From NCBI RefSeq assembly GCF_014653695.1, contig NZ_BNAR01000005.1, positions 1-64,000 of the forward strand: DNA of 64,000 nt, in the 5' to 3' direction. Position 1 is the first letter of the stretch. Each line of letters begins with the position of its first letter. Positions 43,459 through 52,376 of this stretch are shown here, piece by piece. The stretch comes from Lentzea cavernae (GTDB lineage: Bacteria; Actinomycetota; Actinomycetes; Mycobacteriales; Pseudonocardiaceae). Made by a program: the position numbers and the translations under genes. Under the pieces are notes generated by a model. It worked only from the letters and a program-made list of their open reading frames with translations. It made no database searches and was not told the origin of the DNA.

Positions 43459-44867
43459 ACGAGCACGGGTTCCTTGTTGCCCACGGCCTTGATGGCCCGG
43501 CGGACCGGCACGAAGATCAGCAGGACGAAGCCGGCGACGAAGAAGATGATCAGGGCGAGGATGGCGGGCCGCAGGCTGCCGGTGGCCTGGCCGACGCCGG
43601 CGAACACCAGCGGGCCGAGCCAGCTGGTGGAGCGCTCGCCGACCTCGTAGAGCGAGAAGTACTGGGCTTCGCGTCCGGGCGGGACCATCTGGCTGAACAG
43701 GCTGCGGGACAGGGCGTTCGTGCCGCCGAGCACGATGCCGATGCCCGCGGCGACGAGGTAGAACGACGTCTCGTCGCCCGCCTCGACGAAGAACGCCGCG
43801 GTGATCACGACGATCCACACGACCAGTGAGCCGAGGATCGTCTTCTTGGCGCCGACGCGCTTGGCGACGTAGCCGTGCAGGACGCCGCCGATGAAGGCGA
43901 CGAACTGGACGATGAGGATCACGGTGATCAGCGTCTGCTGGTCGAACTTGAGCTCGACGCTGCCGTACTGGGCGGAGACGTTGGCGACGGTGGCGATGCC
44001 GTCGGTGTAGATCAGGTAGGTGCCGAGGAACGCGAGGGTGAGCGGGAAGGCCTTGGCCTGCCTCAGGGTCGTGCCGAGTTCCTTGAAGCCGGCGGAGATC
44101 ACCGAGGCGCCCTGCTCGCCGCCGTGCGGGCGCTGGTGCTCGGTGAGGGCGCGCAGCGGGATGATCGTGAAGGCGGCCCACCAGATGCCGGAGATGACGA
44201 ACGCGATGCGCGCGGCGTCGCCGGAGGAGATGCCCAGGGAGTCGGCGGACAGGGTGATGCCGAGCTGGATCGCGAGGGCGACGCCGCCGCCGAGGTAGCC
44301 GAAGGCCCAGCCGCGGCTGGAGACGGCGTCGCGTTCGTCGGGTGTCGCGATTTCGGGCAGGAAGGCGTAGTAGACGACGACGCTGGAGCCGTAGCAGATG
44401 TTGGCGAGGATGAAGAAGACGACGCCGAGCTTCCAGTTGGTGCCTTCGACGGCGGCGAGCGCGATGGTGGCCGCGGAGCCGGTGAAGGCGAAGAAGCCGA
44501 GCATCTTCTTCTTGTTCTGGGTGCGGTCGGCGATGGCGCCCATGACGGGCAGCACGAGGACCTGCACGACGGTGGCGATGGAGAGCAGGTAGCCCCACAG
44601 CGAGCCGGAGGGGAACTGCAGTCCGAGGATCGTGACGTCGCAGTTGGCGAAGGCGTTGTCGTTCGCGCACGGGTTGGCCCCGTTGAGCGCGGTGTCGGCC
44701 TTGGCGGCGTTGGTCGCGATGCTCGTGAGGTACAGCGAGAGGAAGACGGTGATCACGGACGTGGGGAACACGGAGTTCGCCACGTCGTACCAGACCCAGC
44801 CGCGTTGTTCCTTCTTGCGGCGCCCGGCGTTGTCGGCGTCGGCGGCGTCGTCGCCCTTGCTCTTCAT
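43455..44867 (-). CDS. MFS transporter, UMF1/Atg22-like
   Basis: 470 residues, about 12 helices. The N-terminal WVWYDVANSVFPTSVITVFLSLY, the first-loop GAIADRTQNKKKML and the AFLPEIATPDERDAVSSRGWAFGYLGGG segment are typical of the Atg22/UMF1 group. Members move amino acids or unknown small molecules. It converges on the PadR-partner gene, overlapping it by 4 bases. Confidence 0.85.
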   Translation of the reverse strand: MKSKGDDAADADNAGRRKKEQRGWVWYDVANSVFPTSVITVFLSLYLTSIATNAAKADTALNGANPCANDNAFANCDVTILGLQFPSGSLWGYLLSIATVVQVLVLPVMGAIADRTQNKKKMLGFFAFTGSAATIALAAVEGTNWKLGVVFFILANICYGSSVVVYYAFLPEIATPDERDAVSSRGWAFGYLGGGVALAIQLGITLSADSLGISSGDAARIAFVISGIWWAAFTIIPLRALTEHQRPHGGEQGASVISAGFKELGTTLRQAKAFPLTLAFLGTYLIYTDGIATVANVSAQYGSVELKFDQQTLITVILIVQFVAFIGGVLHGYVAKRVGAKKTILGSLVVWIVVITAAFFVEAGDETSFYLVAAGIGIVLGGTNALSRSLFSQMVPPGREAQYFSLYEVGERSTSWLGPLVFAGVGQATGSLRPAILALIIFFVAGFVLLIFVPVRRAIKAVGNKEPVLV

Positions 44868-44921
44868 GACGGCGGACTGTACTTGTCCGCCCTCACGTCC
44901 ATTGATCGACTGCCCAACCTG

Positions 44922-45683
44922 TTACCAGCTGTTCCGGGACCGGAGAACTTCGCGCAGGACGTCCGGCCGGTCGGTCACGAGCCCGTCGACTCCGAGATCG
45001 AGGAGCGCGCGCATGTCGGCCTCGTCGTCGATGGTCCAGACGTGCACTTCGAGGGACCTGCGGTGGGCGGCCTGGACGAAGCGGCGGTCGACGATGTGCA
45101 GGCGTCCCTGGCTGACGGGGACCTGGGCGACCTGGCCGCGGACGGCGAGCCCGGCGAGCGGGACGCGTCCGGCGGCCCAGAGCGCGCCGGCGGAGCGGGG
45201 TCCCATGGACGTCAGCAGTTCGGGTCCGGCGATCTTGCGCAGGCGGGCGAGGCGGTTGTCGGAGAAGCTCGCGAGGCAGACGCGGTGCAGGGACTTGGCC
45301 TTGCGCAGCAGGGTGACGATCGGTTCGACGGCGCTCTCGGACTTGACGTCGATGTTGAAGAACGTGTCGGGGAGCTCCTCGAGCACGTCGGCGAGGCGGG
45401 CGATGGGTTCGCGGCCGCCGACGTTGGCGCGCCGCACCTCAGTCCAGGGGAGGTCCGAGACGACACCCCGGCCGTCGGTGGTGCGGTCGAGGGTGTGGTC
45501 GTGGTGCACGACGACGTGGCCGTCGGAGGTGGCGTGGACGTCGGTCTCGATGTAGCGGTAGCCCTCCTGCACGGCCCGGCGGAAGGAGCTCAGGGAGTTC
45601 TCCATGCCGGTGAGGTCGTCGACGTGCCAGCCGCGGTGGGCGAAGGCGCGGGGGCGCGGGCCTGCGAGGTAGGGGTGGGTCAC
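44922..45683 (-). CDS. Glycerophosphodiester phosphodiesterase
   Basis: 253 residues. FAHRGWHV...MENSLSSFRRAVQEGYRYIETDVHATSDGHVVVHHDHTLDRTTDG carries the catalytic HR, ENS, ExD and HD metal and base residues of GDPD barrels; VHVWTIDD and GVDGLVTDRPD close it. It has no signal peptide, so it is cytoplasmic. GTG start. Motif copy b lies 70 bases upstream. Confidence 0.9.
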   Translation of the reverse strand: MTHPYLAGPRPRAFAHRGWHVDDLTGMENSLSSFRRAVQEGYRYIETDVHATSDGHVVVHHDHTLDRTTDGRGVVSDLPWTEVRRANVGGREPIARLADVLEELPDTFFNIDVKSESAVEPIVTLLRKAKSLHRVCLASFSDNRLARLRKIAGPELLTSMGPRSAGALWAAGRVPLAGLAVRGQVAQVPVSQGRLHIVDRRFVQAAHRRSLEVHVWTIDDEADMRALLDLGVDGLVTDRPDVLREVLRSRNSW

Positions 45684-45732
45684 GTGACGTGAGTCTGCCT
45701 GTTGGTGGTGGCTCAGGAGTGGACAGTGGGTG

Positions 45733-45747
45733 GCGACACACTGTCGC
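45733..45747. promoter_or_regulatory. Inverted repeat GCGACA-CAC-TGTCGC
   Basis: Perfect six-base arms, 50 bases upstream of the GDPD start. It lies just downstream (minus strand) of motif copy b. Confidence 0.35.
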
Positions 45748-45752
45748 GTTCT

Positions 45753-45777
45753 TCTCTATTGCTTCAGTGTGACCTGA
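45753..45777. repeat. Recurrent motif, copy b (TCTCTATTGCTTCAGTGT)
   Basis: Identical over 18 bases to copy a at 18436-18453. Here the following bases are GACCTGAA, which make TTCAG-TGTGAC-CTGAA. It lies in the 364-base spacer between GDPD (minus) and the zinc-ribbon gene (plus); the rest of that spacer shows no gene. Confidence 0.55.
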
Positions 45778-46047
45778 AATCAGGCCTGTCGGCCATCTGA
45801 ACCAGCGTTCGCTCACCACAGACACCCGCAAGGAACCTGGGGACTCGTCCTGTGGATGGCAGCAGGCTCCTGAAGCGTTCGACGAGATCTGAGCGGAAGC
45901 CAAACCACGCGGTACACCGGCTCGACCCCGATCCCACCCGAAAGCGGTGCGAAAGGCTCTGCGGGTAGTGTCCGGTTCCCTACGAAGGTCGGGCTTTCTG
46001 GCGCGTCGCTGGAGACCACCCACCGCGATTCGCTACCGTCGCGCGCC

Positions 46048-46389
46048 ATGGAGCGCTCCATGGAGGCGGATGAGCCCAGGCACTGCGCGTGGTGCGGGAG
46101 GCGGTTGCCGGGGAGTGGGCGGATCGGCCGGCCGAGGCGTTATTGCGCGCAGCCGTGTCGTCAGCGTGCGTACGAGCGCAGGGCGGCGTTGCAGCGGGGT
46201 GGTCTGCCGGAGGACGCGGTGGTGTTGAGCACCGCGGAGCTGGCGGACCTGCAGGACAGGTTGTTCCAGCTGCGGTGTGCCGCGGAGGACGTGGTGACCG
46301 CGGCGCAGGACGGGGCGGAGAACGAGGAGCTGAGGAAGCTGGCGGCGGAGCTGGTGGAGTCGGCGAAGGGTTTGGAGCGGCTGCGGTAG
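46048..46389 (+). CDS. Small zinc-ribbon-type protein, unknown function
   Basis: 113 residues. The N-terminus has CAWCGRRLPGSGRIGRPRRYCAQPCRQRAYERR, a Cys2-Cys2 ribbon with Arg-rich flanks. The rest is a predicted coiled helix (LADLQDRLFQLRCAAEDVV). ATG at 46048 or 46060. It lies 63 bases before the GGDEF/EAL gene on the same strand, with an inverted repeat between. I do not recognise a named family function; nucleic-acid or protein binding is plausible. Confidence 0.65.
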   Translation: MERSMEADEPRHCAWCGRRLPGSGRIGRPRRYCAQPCRQRAYERRAALQRGGLPEDAVVLSTAELADLQDRLFQLRCAAEDVVTAAQDGAENEELRKLAAELVESAKGLERLR

Positions 46390-46391
46390 CC

Positions 46392-46409
46392 GTTCGCACA
46401 ACAGCGAAC
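46392..46409. promoter_or_regulatory. Inverted repeat GTTCGC-N6-GCGAAC
   Basis: Perfect arms with ACAACA between, just after the zinc-ribbon stop and 43 bases before the GGDEF/EAL start. It could be an operator or a weak hairpin. Confidence 0.35.
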
Positions 46410-46452
46410 TGACCGGCGTAGCGGGTTGCTTACGTCCGGTGATCGGACGATC

Positions 46453-48462
46453 ATGACGCGCGTGACCTCCTACTGCCGCACGGTGCTGGACCGGGCGGGT
46501 GTCGGCTATGCCGTGACGGATTCGCGCGGGAACCTGTTGTGGTGCAACCGCGCGTTGGGTGCTGTGCTGGGGGTTCCGGTGGAGCAGGCGTACGGGCGGT
46601 CGTTGCCCGCGTTGCTGCCGGGGGTGCCCGAGGTGCCGGCGCCGGTGCGGGAAGTGCTGGTGCCGGGGCCGAGGTGGCTCGAGGTGCGGTGCTCGAAGCT
46701 GGGTGACGACCTGATGTACGAGGTCGTGGACGTGTCGTCGTGGCGTGATCGTGAGTTGACGGTGACGCAGGAGGCGGACGCTCTTCGGCGTGCTCAGGCG
46801 TTGGGGCGGATGGGCACGTGGGAGTGGTTGATCCGCGAGGACCGGGTGACGTGGTCGGACACGTTGCTGGAGATGTTCGGGTTTCCGCCGGGGACGGCGT
46901 TCGACTTCCAGATGTATTCGCAGCTGGTGCACCCGGACGATCTGCCGATGATCGAGGAGACGCTGGACGCGGCGCTGAAGTCGGGTTCGGTGTTCACGTA
47001 CACGCATCGGATGTTGCGGCCGGACGGCAAGGAGCGGGTGTTCGAGTGCTTCGGTGAGGTCGTCGTGGGGGACGACGGCACGCCGTTGAGGGCTTTGGGG
47101 ACGGCGCACGACGTGACGCAGTCGAGTCGTGTGCACGACGAGCTGGTGCGGATGGCGGAGCAGGATCCGTTGACGGGTCTGCCGAACCGCAGGGCGTTGA
47201 CGCGTGCTCTGGAGCAGGAGCTGGCGAACAACGGTTCGGGTGCTCTTCTGGTGCTGGACCTGGACAACTTCAAGGACGTCAACGATCTGCGCGGTCATGC
47301 GGTGGGTGACCGGGTGATGCGGATGCTGGCGTCGGCGTTGCAGTCCCGTCTGGGTGACAGGTTGATCGCTCGTCTGGGTGGTGACGAGTTCGCGGTGGTG
47401 TTGCCGGGTGCGTCGCCGAAGGACGCGTCCGAGGTGGCTGATGGGCTGCGGGACGCGGTGGCGGGTTTTCCGCTCGCCGGTATCGGTACTCCTGCGCGGA
47501 TCACGGTGAGCACGGGTCTGGCGGAGTTCGGTCCGGGTGATTCGTGGGAGTTGGTGCTGGCGAACGCGGATTTGGCGCTGTACGCGTCGAAGGCGGCGGG
47601 CCGGGACCGGGTGACGGTGTACGAGCCGAACCACTACGCGGACACGGTGAAGCGGGTCAGTGTGCTGGACCGGCTGCGGGCGGCGCTGTCGGGTGGTGGT
47701 CTGGCGCTGTACGGGATGCCGATGGTGGAGCTGACGTCGGGTCAGACGCTGGGGCACGAGTTGTTGTTGCGGTTGGAGGACGGGCAGGAGCCGTATCTGG
47801 GTCCTGCGGACTTCCTGCCGGTGGCGGAGCGGTCGAACCTGATCCTGGAGGTGGACCGGTGGGTGTTGACGACGGCGATCGACGCGTTGGTGGCGCAGCC
47901 GGATCCGCGGTTGCGGTTCAACGTGAACGTGTCGGGGCGGACGTTGGAGGATCCGGACTTCGGTGATTTCGTGCTCGACAAGCTGGGGTCTGCGGGGGTG
48001 GCGCCGGGCCGGTTGGGGTTGGAGATCACGGAGACGGCGGCGGTGACGAACCTGGACGCGGCGGTGACGCTGGCGACGCAGCTGCGGAGTTTCGGGTGCC
48101 GGATCACTCTGGACGACTTCGGTTCGGGGTTCGGGTCGTTCGTGCACCTGAAGCACTTGCCGATCACGGGTATCAAGATCGACGGTGAGTTCGTGAAGGG
48201 CATCGAGACCAACGACGCGGACGCGGTGCTGGTGTCGGGGATCGTGCAGATCGCGAACGGGCTGGGGTTGTCGGCGGTGGCGGAGTGGGTGGAGCGTCCG
48301 TCTCAGGTGGACGCTTTGAAGGGGCTCGGGGTGCGGGTGGGGCAGGGTTTCCACCTCGGTCGGCCGGTGCCGTTGAGTGACGTGGTGAGCGCGGAGCGCA
48401 TGCCGCCGAATGGCGCATTGTCGTCTCAGGTGGTGGGCGCAGAGGATGGTGCGCGCTCCTGA
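46453..48462 (+). CDS. PAS-PAS-GGDEF-EAL cyclic-di-GMP enzyme
   Basis: About 669 residues. Two PAS modules come first (residues about 5-100 and 115-225, the second with MGTWEWLIREDRVTWSDTLLEMFGF and HPDDLPMIE). Then a GGDEF domain with an intact RLGGDEF site but no clear RxxD inhibitory site. Then an EAL domain with HELLLRLED, LEITETA, DDFGSGFGSF and KIDGEFVKGI. Both synthase and phosphodiesterase activities look possible. No membrane helix is present, so it is cytoplasmic and signal-controlled through PAS. The start at 46453 is preferred over 46426. Confidence 0.87.
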   Translation: MTRVTSYCRTVLDRAGVGYAVTDSRGNLLWCNRALGAVLGVPVEQAYGRSLPALLPGVPEVPAPVREVLVPGPRWLEVRCSKLGDDLMYEVVDVSSWRDRELTVTQEADALRRAQALGRMGTWEWLIREDRVTWSDTLLEMFGFPPGTAFDFQMYSQLVHPDDLPMIEETLDAALKSGSVFTYTHRMLRPDGKERVFECFGEVVVGDDGTPLRALGTAHDVTQSSRVHDELVRMAEQDPLTGLPNRRALTRALEQELANNGSGALLVLDLDNFKDVNDLRGHAVGDRVMRMLASALQSRLGDRLIARLGGDEFAVVLPGASPKDASEVADGLRDAVAGFPLAGIGTPARITVSTGLAEFGPGDSWELVLANADLALYASKAAGRDRVTVYEPNHYADTVKRVSVLDRLRAALSGGGLALYGMPMVELTSGQTLGHELLLRLEDGQEPYLGPADFLPVAERSNLILEVDRWVLTTAIDALVAQPDPRLRFNVNVSGRTLEDPDFGDFVLDKLGSAGVAPGRLGLEITETAAVTNLDAAVTLATQLRSFGCRITLDDFGSGFGSFVHLKHLPITGIKIDGEFVKGIETNDADAVLVSGIVQIANGLGLSAVAEWVERPSQVDALKGLGVRVGQGFHLGRPVPLSDVVSAERMPPNGALSSQVVGAEDGARS

Positions 48463-48477
48463 TCCCCGCCCGATGGG

Positions 48478-49122
48478 ATGTCCGTGTCGTCTTGTGGTGT
48501 TCGTCGTCTTGAGTTGAGCGTTGCCGAGCCCGAGTTGTCGGTGGACTTCTTCGCCGGGGTTCTCGGGTGGACGGTGATCGCGGAGCCCGGTGGGTCGTTC
48601 TCGGGCTGGGTGGGTGATCGGCTCGCGGCTCAGGTCGTGGCGGGGGACCGGGGTTGGCGGGTGTTCTTCGGCGGTGATGAGCCGCGGGAGTTGGTGGGCA
48701 ACTCCTCTGTGGACTCCGGGCGGGTGTTGCACGGTCCGTGGGCGCCGCCGCCGCGCGCTGGTGAGCCGTGCTGGGCGGAGTTGATGACGTCGGCGCCGCG
48801 GGACGAGTACTGGGTGTCGGAGTTGGGCTGGGAGAGCAGGTCCGGCGCGGAGGACTTCGTGTTGTTCACCTCGGCGCGTCATGGTGATCCGCGTGCTGTG
48901 GCGGGGCGTCTGGTGACGTCGCGTGCGGAGGGCTGGCAGGTGTACTTCGCGGTGGAGGACGTGGCGGCGGTGTGTGCGCGGGTGTCCGAGTTGGACGGTC
49001 GTGTGCTGCTGGAGCCGACGACCGTGCCAACGGGACGGATCGCGTCGATCGAGGGGCCGCGTGGTGGTGCGTGCGTGGTGCTGGAGAAGCCCGCGGGCTG
49101 GGGCGGTGCGTGGGCTAGCTAG
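48478..49122 (+). CDS. Glyoxalase/VOC-superfamily protein
   Basis: 214 residues with two beta-alpha-beta VOC modules (RRLELSVAEPELSVDFFAGVLGW; GWQVYFAVEDVAAVCARVSELDGRVLLEPTTVPTGRIASIEGPRGG). The usual His/Glu metal ligands are incomplete, so it may bind a ligand rather than catalyse. It follows the cyclic-di-GMP gene after 15 bases and may share its transcript. It converges on the next gene with an 8-base overlap. Confidence 0.7.
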   Translation: MSVSSCGVRRLELSVAEPELSVDFFAGVLGWTVIAEPGGSFSGWVGDRLAAQVVAGDRGWRVFFGGDEPRELVGNSSVDSGRVLHGPWAPPPRAGEPCWAELMTSAPRDEYWVSELGWESRSGAEDFVLFTSARHGDPRAVAGRLVTSRAEGWQVYFAVEDVAAVCARVSELDGRVLLEPTTVPTGRIASIEGPRGGACVVLEKPAGWGGAWAS

Positions 49123-49504
49123 TGGTGTCGCGGTCGAACCACGCCACCGCGAGCAGGATCAGGGCGGTGGCGGTGCTGACGCCGGAGTTGATGAACAGGT
49201 CGCTGGTGGCCATGCCGATCTCGCGGCCCCAGTAGGCGAGTTGTGAGCCGGCGTCCCAGAACAGGTACATCAGGGCGTTGACGACGATGATCTTGCGCCG
49301 GTCCTTCGCCCGCTGCAGTCCCATGGCGATGACCGTGACGGCGATGATCAGGACGTGGTATCCGGCGACGGCGTACCACTGGAACGCGCGGGTGGGGGTC
49401 ATCTCGCCGCCGAGGTAGGCGCGGTCGGTGAGTGCGGGGTCGAGGGTGAGCACGACGGCCTGGAGCAGGTTGAACGCGATGTAGGCCCACAGGACGATTT
49501 TCAT
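49115..49504 (-). CDS. Small membrane protein with four helices
   Basis: About 129 residues, four hydrophobic segments (IVLWAYIAFNLLQAVVL, FQWYAVAGYHVLIIAVTVIAMGL, IIVVNALMYLFWDAG, TATALILLAVAWF). No named family is recognised. An ATG at 49504 or a GTG at 49516 can start it. It is 19 bases after the PPOX gene on the same strand and is probably co-transcribed. Confidence 0.65.
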   Translation of the reverse strand: MKIVLWAYIAFNLLQAVVLTLDPALTDRAYLGGEMTPTRAFQWYAVAGYHVLIIAVTVIAMGLQRAKDRRKIIVVNALMYLFWDAGSQLAYWGREIGMATSDLFINSGVSTATALILLAVAWFDRDTTS

Positions 49505-49523
49505 CCAGAGCTTCACCCGCGGG

Positions 49524-49988
49524 TCACTGCTCCAGTTCGGGCGGGAAGCCGCCGGTGGCGATGGGGCCCCAGCCGGTGATGGTGACGCGGATGAGGGACT
49601 TGCCCTGGCGGAGCATGGCGGCGCGGTACTCGTCCCAGTCGGGGTGCTCGCCCGCGATGCAGCGGTAGTACTCGACGAAGTCCTCGAGGGCTTCGGGCAG
49701 GTCGAGGACTTCGGCGGTGCCGTCGATCTGGACGTAGGGGCCGTTGAAGTCGTCGGAGAGCACGCAGAGGGTGACGGCCGGGGTGCGGCGGGCGTTGCGG
49801 ACCTTGGCGCGCTGGGGGTAGGTCGCGACGACGACGCGGCCCTGGGAGTCGACGCCGCAGGAGACGGGGGAGACCTGCAGTCCGCCGGTGCTGCCGCGGT
49901 GGGTGATGAGGAGGCCGTGGTGGCGGGTGGAGAGGAACTCGAGCAGCTGCGGCCGGTCGACGACGTCCGCGGTGGCGATCTTCGGCAT
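49524..49988 (-). CDS. PPOX-family flavin/F420-binding oxidoreductase
   Basis: About 154 residues of the pyridoxamine-phosphate-oxidase-like split barrel: LLEFLSTRHHGLLITHRGSTGGLQVSPV, VVVATYPQRAKVRNARRTPAVTL and YVQIDGTAEVLD. Such actinobacterial proteins often use F420. The ATG at 49988 leaves 10 bases to the divergent hydrolase start; upstream ATGs at 50000 and 50027 would overlap it. Confidence 0.82.
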   Translation of the reverse strand: MPKIATADVVDRPQLLEFLSTRHHGLLITHRGSTGGLQVSPVSCGVDSQGRVVVATYPQRAKVRNARRTPAVTLCVLSDDFNGPYVQIDGTAEVLDLPEALEDFVEYYRCIAGEHPDWDEYRAAMLRQGKSLIRVTITGWGPIATGGFPPELEQ

Positions 49989-49998
49989 GATGTCCAGC

Positions 49999-50841
49999 AT
50001 GGCACGCTTCACCTCGTTCGACGGCACTGAACTCGCCTACCGGGAGCTGGGCGAGGGGCCCCCTCTGCTCGTGCTGGCGGGTGGTCCCGGGCGGGCGTCG
50101 GAGTACCTGGAGACGCTCGGTGGCCTGGACGCGTCGCGGCGGCTGGTGGTCCTGGACAACCGGGGTACGGGGGAGTCGGCCGAGCCCGCGGACCCGTTCA
50201 CCTACCGCCGGGACATGCTGGTGCGGGACGTGGAGGCGCTGCGCCGGCACCTGGGCCTGGACGTGGTGGACGTGCTCGGTCACTCGGCGGGCGCGGGCAT
50301 CGCGATGGGGTACGCGGCGGACTTCCCGGACCGCGTCGGGCGGCTGGTGCTGCTGACGCCGGCGTTGCGCAGCGTGGGGTTGTCGCCGGAGCAGAGCGAC
50401 TGGGACGCGTTCCTGGCCGCGCGGGCCGATCGGCCGTGGTTCGAGGCGGCGACGACGGCGCTGGAGCGCAACGCGGCGGGTGACGACTCGGTGGAGAACC
50501 GGGTGGCGGCCTCGCCGTTGCTGTACGCGCGGTGGGACGAGCGGGCGCAGGCGCACGCGCGGGCCGAGCTCGGGCAGTGGAAGTACGAGGTGGCGCTGGG
50601 CTACAACGCCGAGGGTGCGTTCGTGCCGGGTGTGCTGCGGCGGGCGCTGGCGGACTTCGGCCACCCGGTGCTGGTGTACGCGTGCTCGGAGGACCCGATC
50701 TCGCCGGTGCGGCGGTGCGTGGAGCTGGCGGACCTGTTCCCGGACTCGACGCTGACGGTGCACGACGGTGTGGGGCACTACCCGTGGGTGGAGGAGCCGG
50801 AGCAGGTCGCGCGGCGGATCGAGGCGTTCCTGGCCGACTAG
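49999..50841 (+). CDS. Alpha/beta hydrolase (proline-iminopeptidase-like)
   Basis: 280 residues. [15 protein letters not shown] carries the oxyanion loop, GHSAGAGIA the nucleophile Ser, CSEDPISPV the acid and [12 protein letters not shown] the His. The GGPG and DNRGTGES stretches resemble proline iminopeptidases and related hydrolases. No signal peptide. It is divergent from the PPOX gene with almost no spacer. Confidence 0.83.
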   Translation: MARFTSFDGTELAYRELGEGPPLLVLAGGPGRASEYLETLGGLDASRRLVVLDNRGTGESAEPADPFTYRRDMLVRDVEALRRHLGLDVVDVLGHSAGAGIAMGYAADFPDRVGRLVLLTPALRSVGLSPEQSDWDAFLAARADRPWFEAATTALERNAAGDDSVENRVAASPLLYARWDERAQAHARAELGQWKYEVALGYNAEGAFVPGVLRRALADFGHPVLVYACSEDPISPVRRCVELADLFPDSTLTVHDGVGHYPWVEEPEQVARRIEAFLAD

Positions 50842-50871
50842 GGGGACCGGGTGGTGTCCGGCGGATCCGTC

Positions 50872-50960
50872 CGAGGAGTGGCGGTGCCGGCCCTCGCGGT
50901 CTCGTTCCCGGCGTGCTCGCCTGGTGCGGCGGTGCCGTCTCCCCCGGTCGCTGTCGCCGT
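50872..50960. repeat. Degenerate relative of the 58.8-kb inverted-repeat element
   Basis: GCGGCGGTGCCGTCTCC (50926-50942) and CGCTGTCGCC (50949-50958) recur in the same order at 58907-58923 and 58939-58948, but the outer 25-base arms are missing here. It fills the convergent gap between the hydrolase and GGDEF genes. Confidence 0.4.
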
Positions 50961-50969
50961 AGGTGCGGG

Positions 50970-52226
50970 TCAGCGGGCGGCGGCGGTGGCGACGCGGTCG
51001 CGGCCGTTGTTCTTGGCCTGGTAGAGGGCCTCGTCGGCGGCGAGCAGCAGGGGGCTGAGTTCGAGGGCGGTGTCGGGGAACACCGCGGCGCCGACGGAGC
51101 CGGTGAGGCCGGTGATGACGCGGGGCTCGCCGGAGCGGTCGACGACCTCGATCTCGAGGCGGGCGATGTCGAAGCGGATGCGTTCGGCGGTGGCGCGGAC
51201 TTCGGCGGTGCCGACGCCGGGGAGCAGGACGGCGAACTCCTCGCCGCCGAAGCGTCCGACGAGGTCGTAGGAGCGGACGGCGTGTCTGAGGGTGTCGGCG
51301 ACGGCGCGCAGGACGCGGTCGCCGGCGAGGTGGCCGTAGGTGTCGTTGATCTGCTTGAAGTGGTCGAGGTCGAGGATGAGGACGCCGACGGTGGAGACGA
51401 GGCGGCGGGCTCGGGCGATCTCGCGTTCGGCGACGTCGTGCCAGAAGGTGGCGTCGACCAGGCCGGTCTTGCTGTCGGTGCGGGCGGCGACGCGGAACTG
51501 GGGCAGCAGCAGTCCCATGTGCAGGGCCAGGACGGTGAGCAGCAGGATCGGGGAGAGCCACGGGCGGGCGGTGGCGATGATGGCGATGCCGGAGCCGAGG
51601 CCGACGGACGCGGTGACGATGAGGACGTCGGAGGCGTGGCCGAGCGCGGTCTTGAGCGGGTTGGCGGGGTTGGTCATGATGATCGCGCCCACGACCAGGG
51701 CGTAGTTGACGAACCAGTAGAGGAATCCGGCGATGACGAGGGCGATGAGTCCTCGTGGACCGTCCAGGTCGGACGGGTGTGAGGCCGAGAACATGTGCAG
51801 CACCCATTGCGCTGCGGCACAGCCAAGTACGACAGTGGCGGCGGAGAACAGTTTCCGGTAGAGAACGGCCCGGCGCTTGTACACCCGCAGCCACGCGTGC
51901 AGGTAGATGGTCACGACCATCAGGACGACCAGTGGCATCGGGAGAACGAGCACGCCCGCGAATTGCCACACCGATTGCATCTGCGCGTGAGGGACGCCCT
52001 CAGAGGAGATTTCGCGGATGCGTTCTATTCCGCGCGCCGCTTCGAGGTGGATCAGCGCTGCCGCGGTGAGTGCCGCGAACCAGACCCAGTGGCGCACCTC
52101 GACAGGGGTAAGCCGTGCGGTCGCGAGCGTGACGAGTGCCGCGAGCACGGCAATCGTCACGACGTAGGTCAGCACGACAGGAGGAAGGGACCATAACTTC
52201 CACCGGCGCGGGTCGAGCCAAGGCAC
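50970..52226 (-). CDS. Membrane-bound GGDEF diguanylate cyclase
   Basis: About 418 residues. The first 260 residues contain seven or so membrane helices. The C-terminus is a GGDEF domain with GRFGGEEF and, five residues before it, RSYD that fits the RxxD inhibitory site, plus [14 protein letters not shown]. This predicts an active, product-inhibited cyclic-di-GMP synthase. I start at a GTG (52226) with GGTGGGGG upstream; the frame runs to 52259. It is divergent from the STDWTF peptide gene. Confidence 0.85.
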   Translation of the reverse strand: MPWLDPRRWKLWSLPPVVLTYVVTIAVLAALVTLATARLTPVEVRHWVWFAALTAAALIHLEAARGIERIREISSEGVPHAQMQSVWQFAGVLVLPMPLVVLMVVTIYLHAWLRVYKRRAVLYRKLFSAATVVLGCAAAQWVLHMFSASHPSDLDGPRGLIALVIAGFLYWFVNYALVVGAIIMTNPANPLKTALGHASDVLIVTASVGLGSGIAIIATARPWLSPILLLTVLALHMGLLLPQFRVAARTDSKTGLVDATFWHDVAEREIARARRLVSTVGVLILDLDHFKQINDTYGHLAGDRVLRAVADTLRHAVRSYDLVGRFGGEEFAVLLPGVGTAEVRATAERIRFDIARLEIEVVDRSGEPRVITGLTGSVGAAVFPDTALELSPLLLAADEALYQAKNNGRDRVATAAAR

Positions 52227-52376
52227 GCTGCCACCCCCACCGAACACCATCAGGAACAAACCACTGTAGCTATCGGGTCACGGGAAGTCGTGGCTCCATG
52301 TGGGGGACCTCACCCCCGAGCACACCTCGCTTTTCACCCCTCTTCGCACACCCCGCATTCCCACAAGGAGACGGTC

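Noticed and set aside
42439..44670. 743-codon minus-strand frame overlapping the PadR-partner and MFS genes
   Set aside because: Low-complexity Arg/His product that conflicts with two well-supported genes.
46033..48882. 949-codon antisense frame opposite the GGDEF-EAL gene
   Set aside because: Arg/His/Gln-rich shadow frame of a high-GC gene; no motif, and the plus strand has complete domains.
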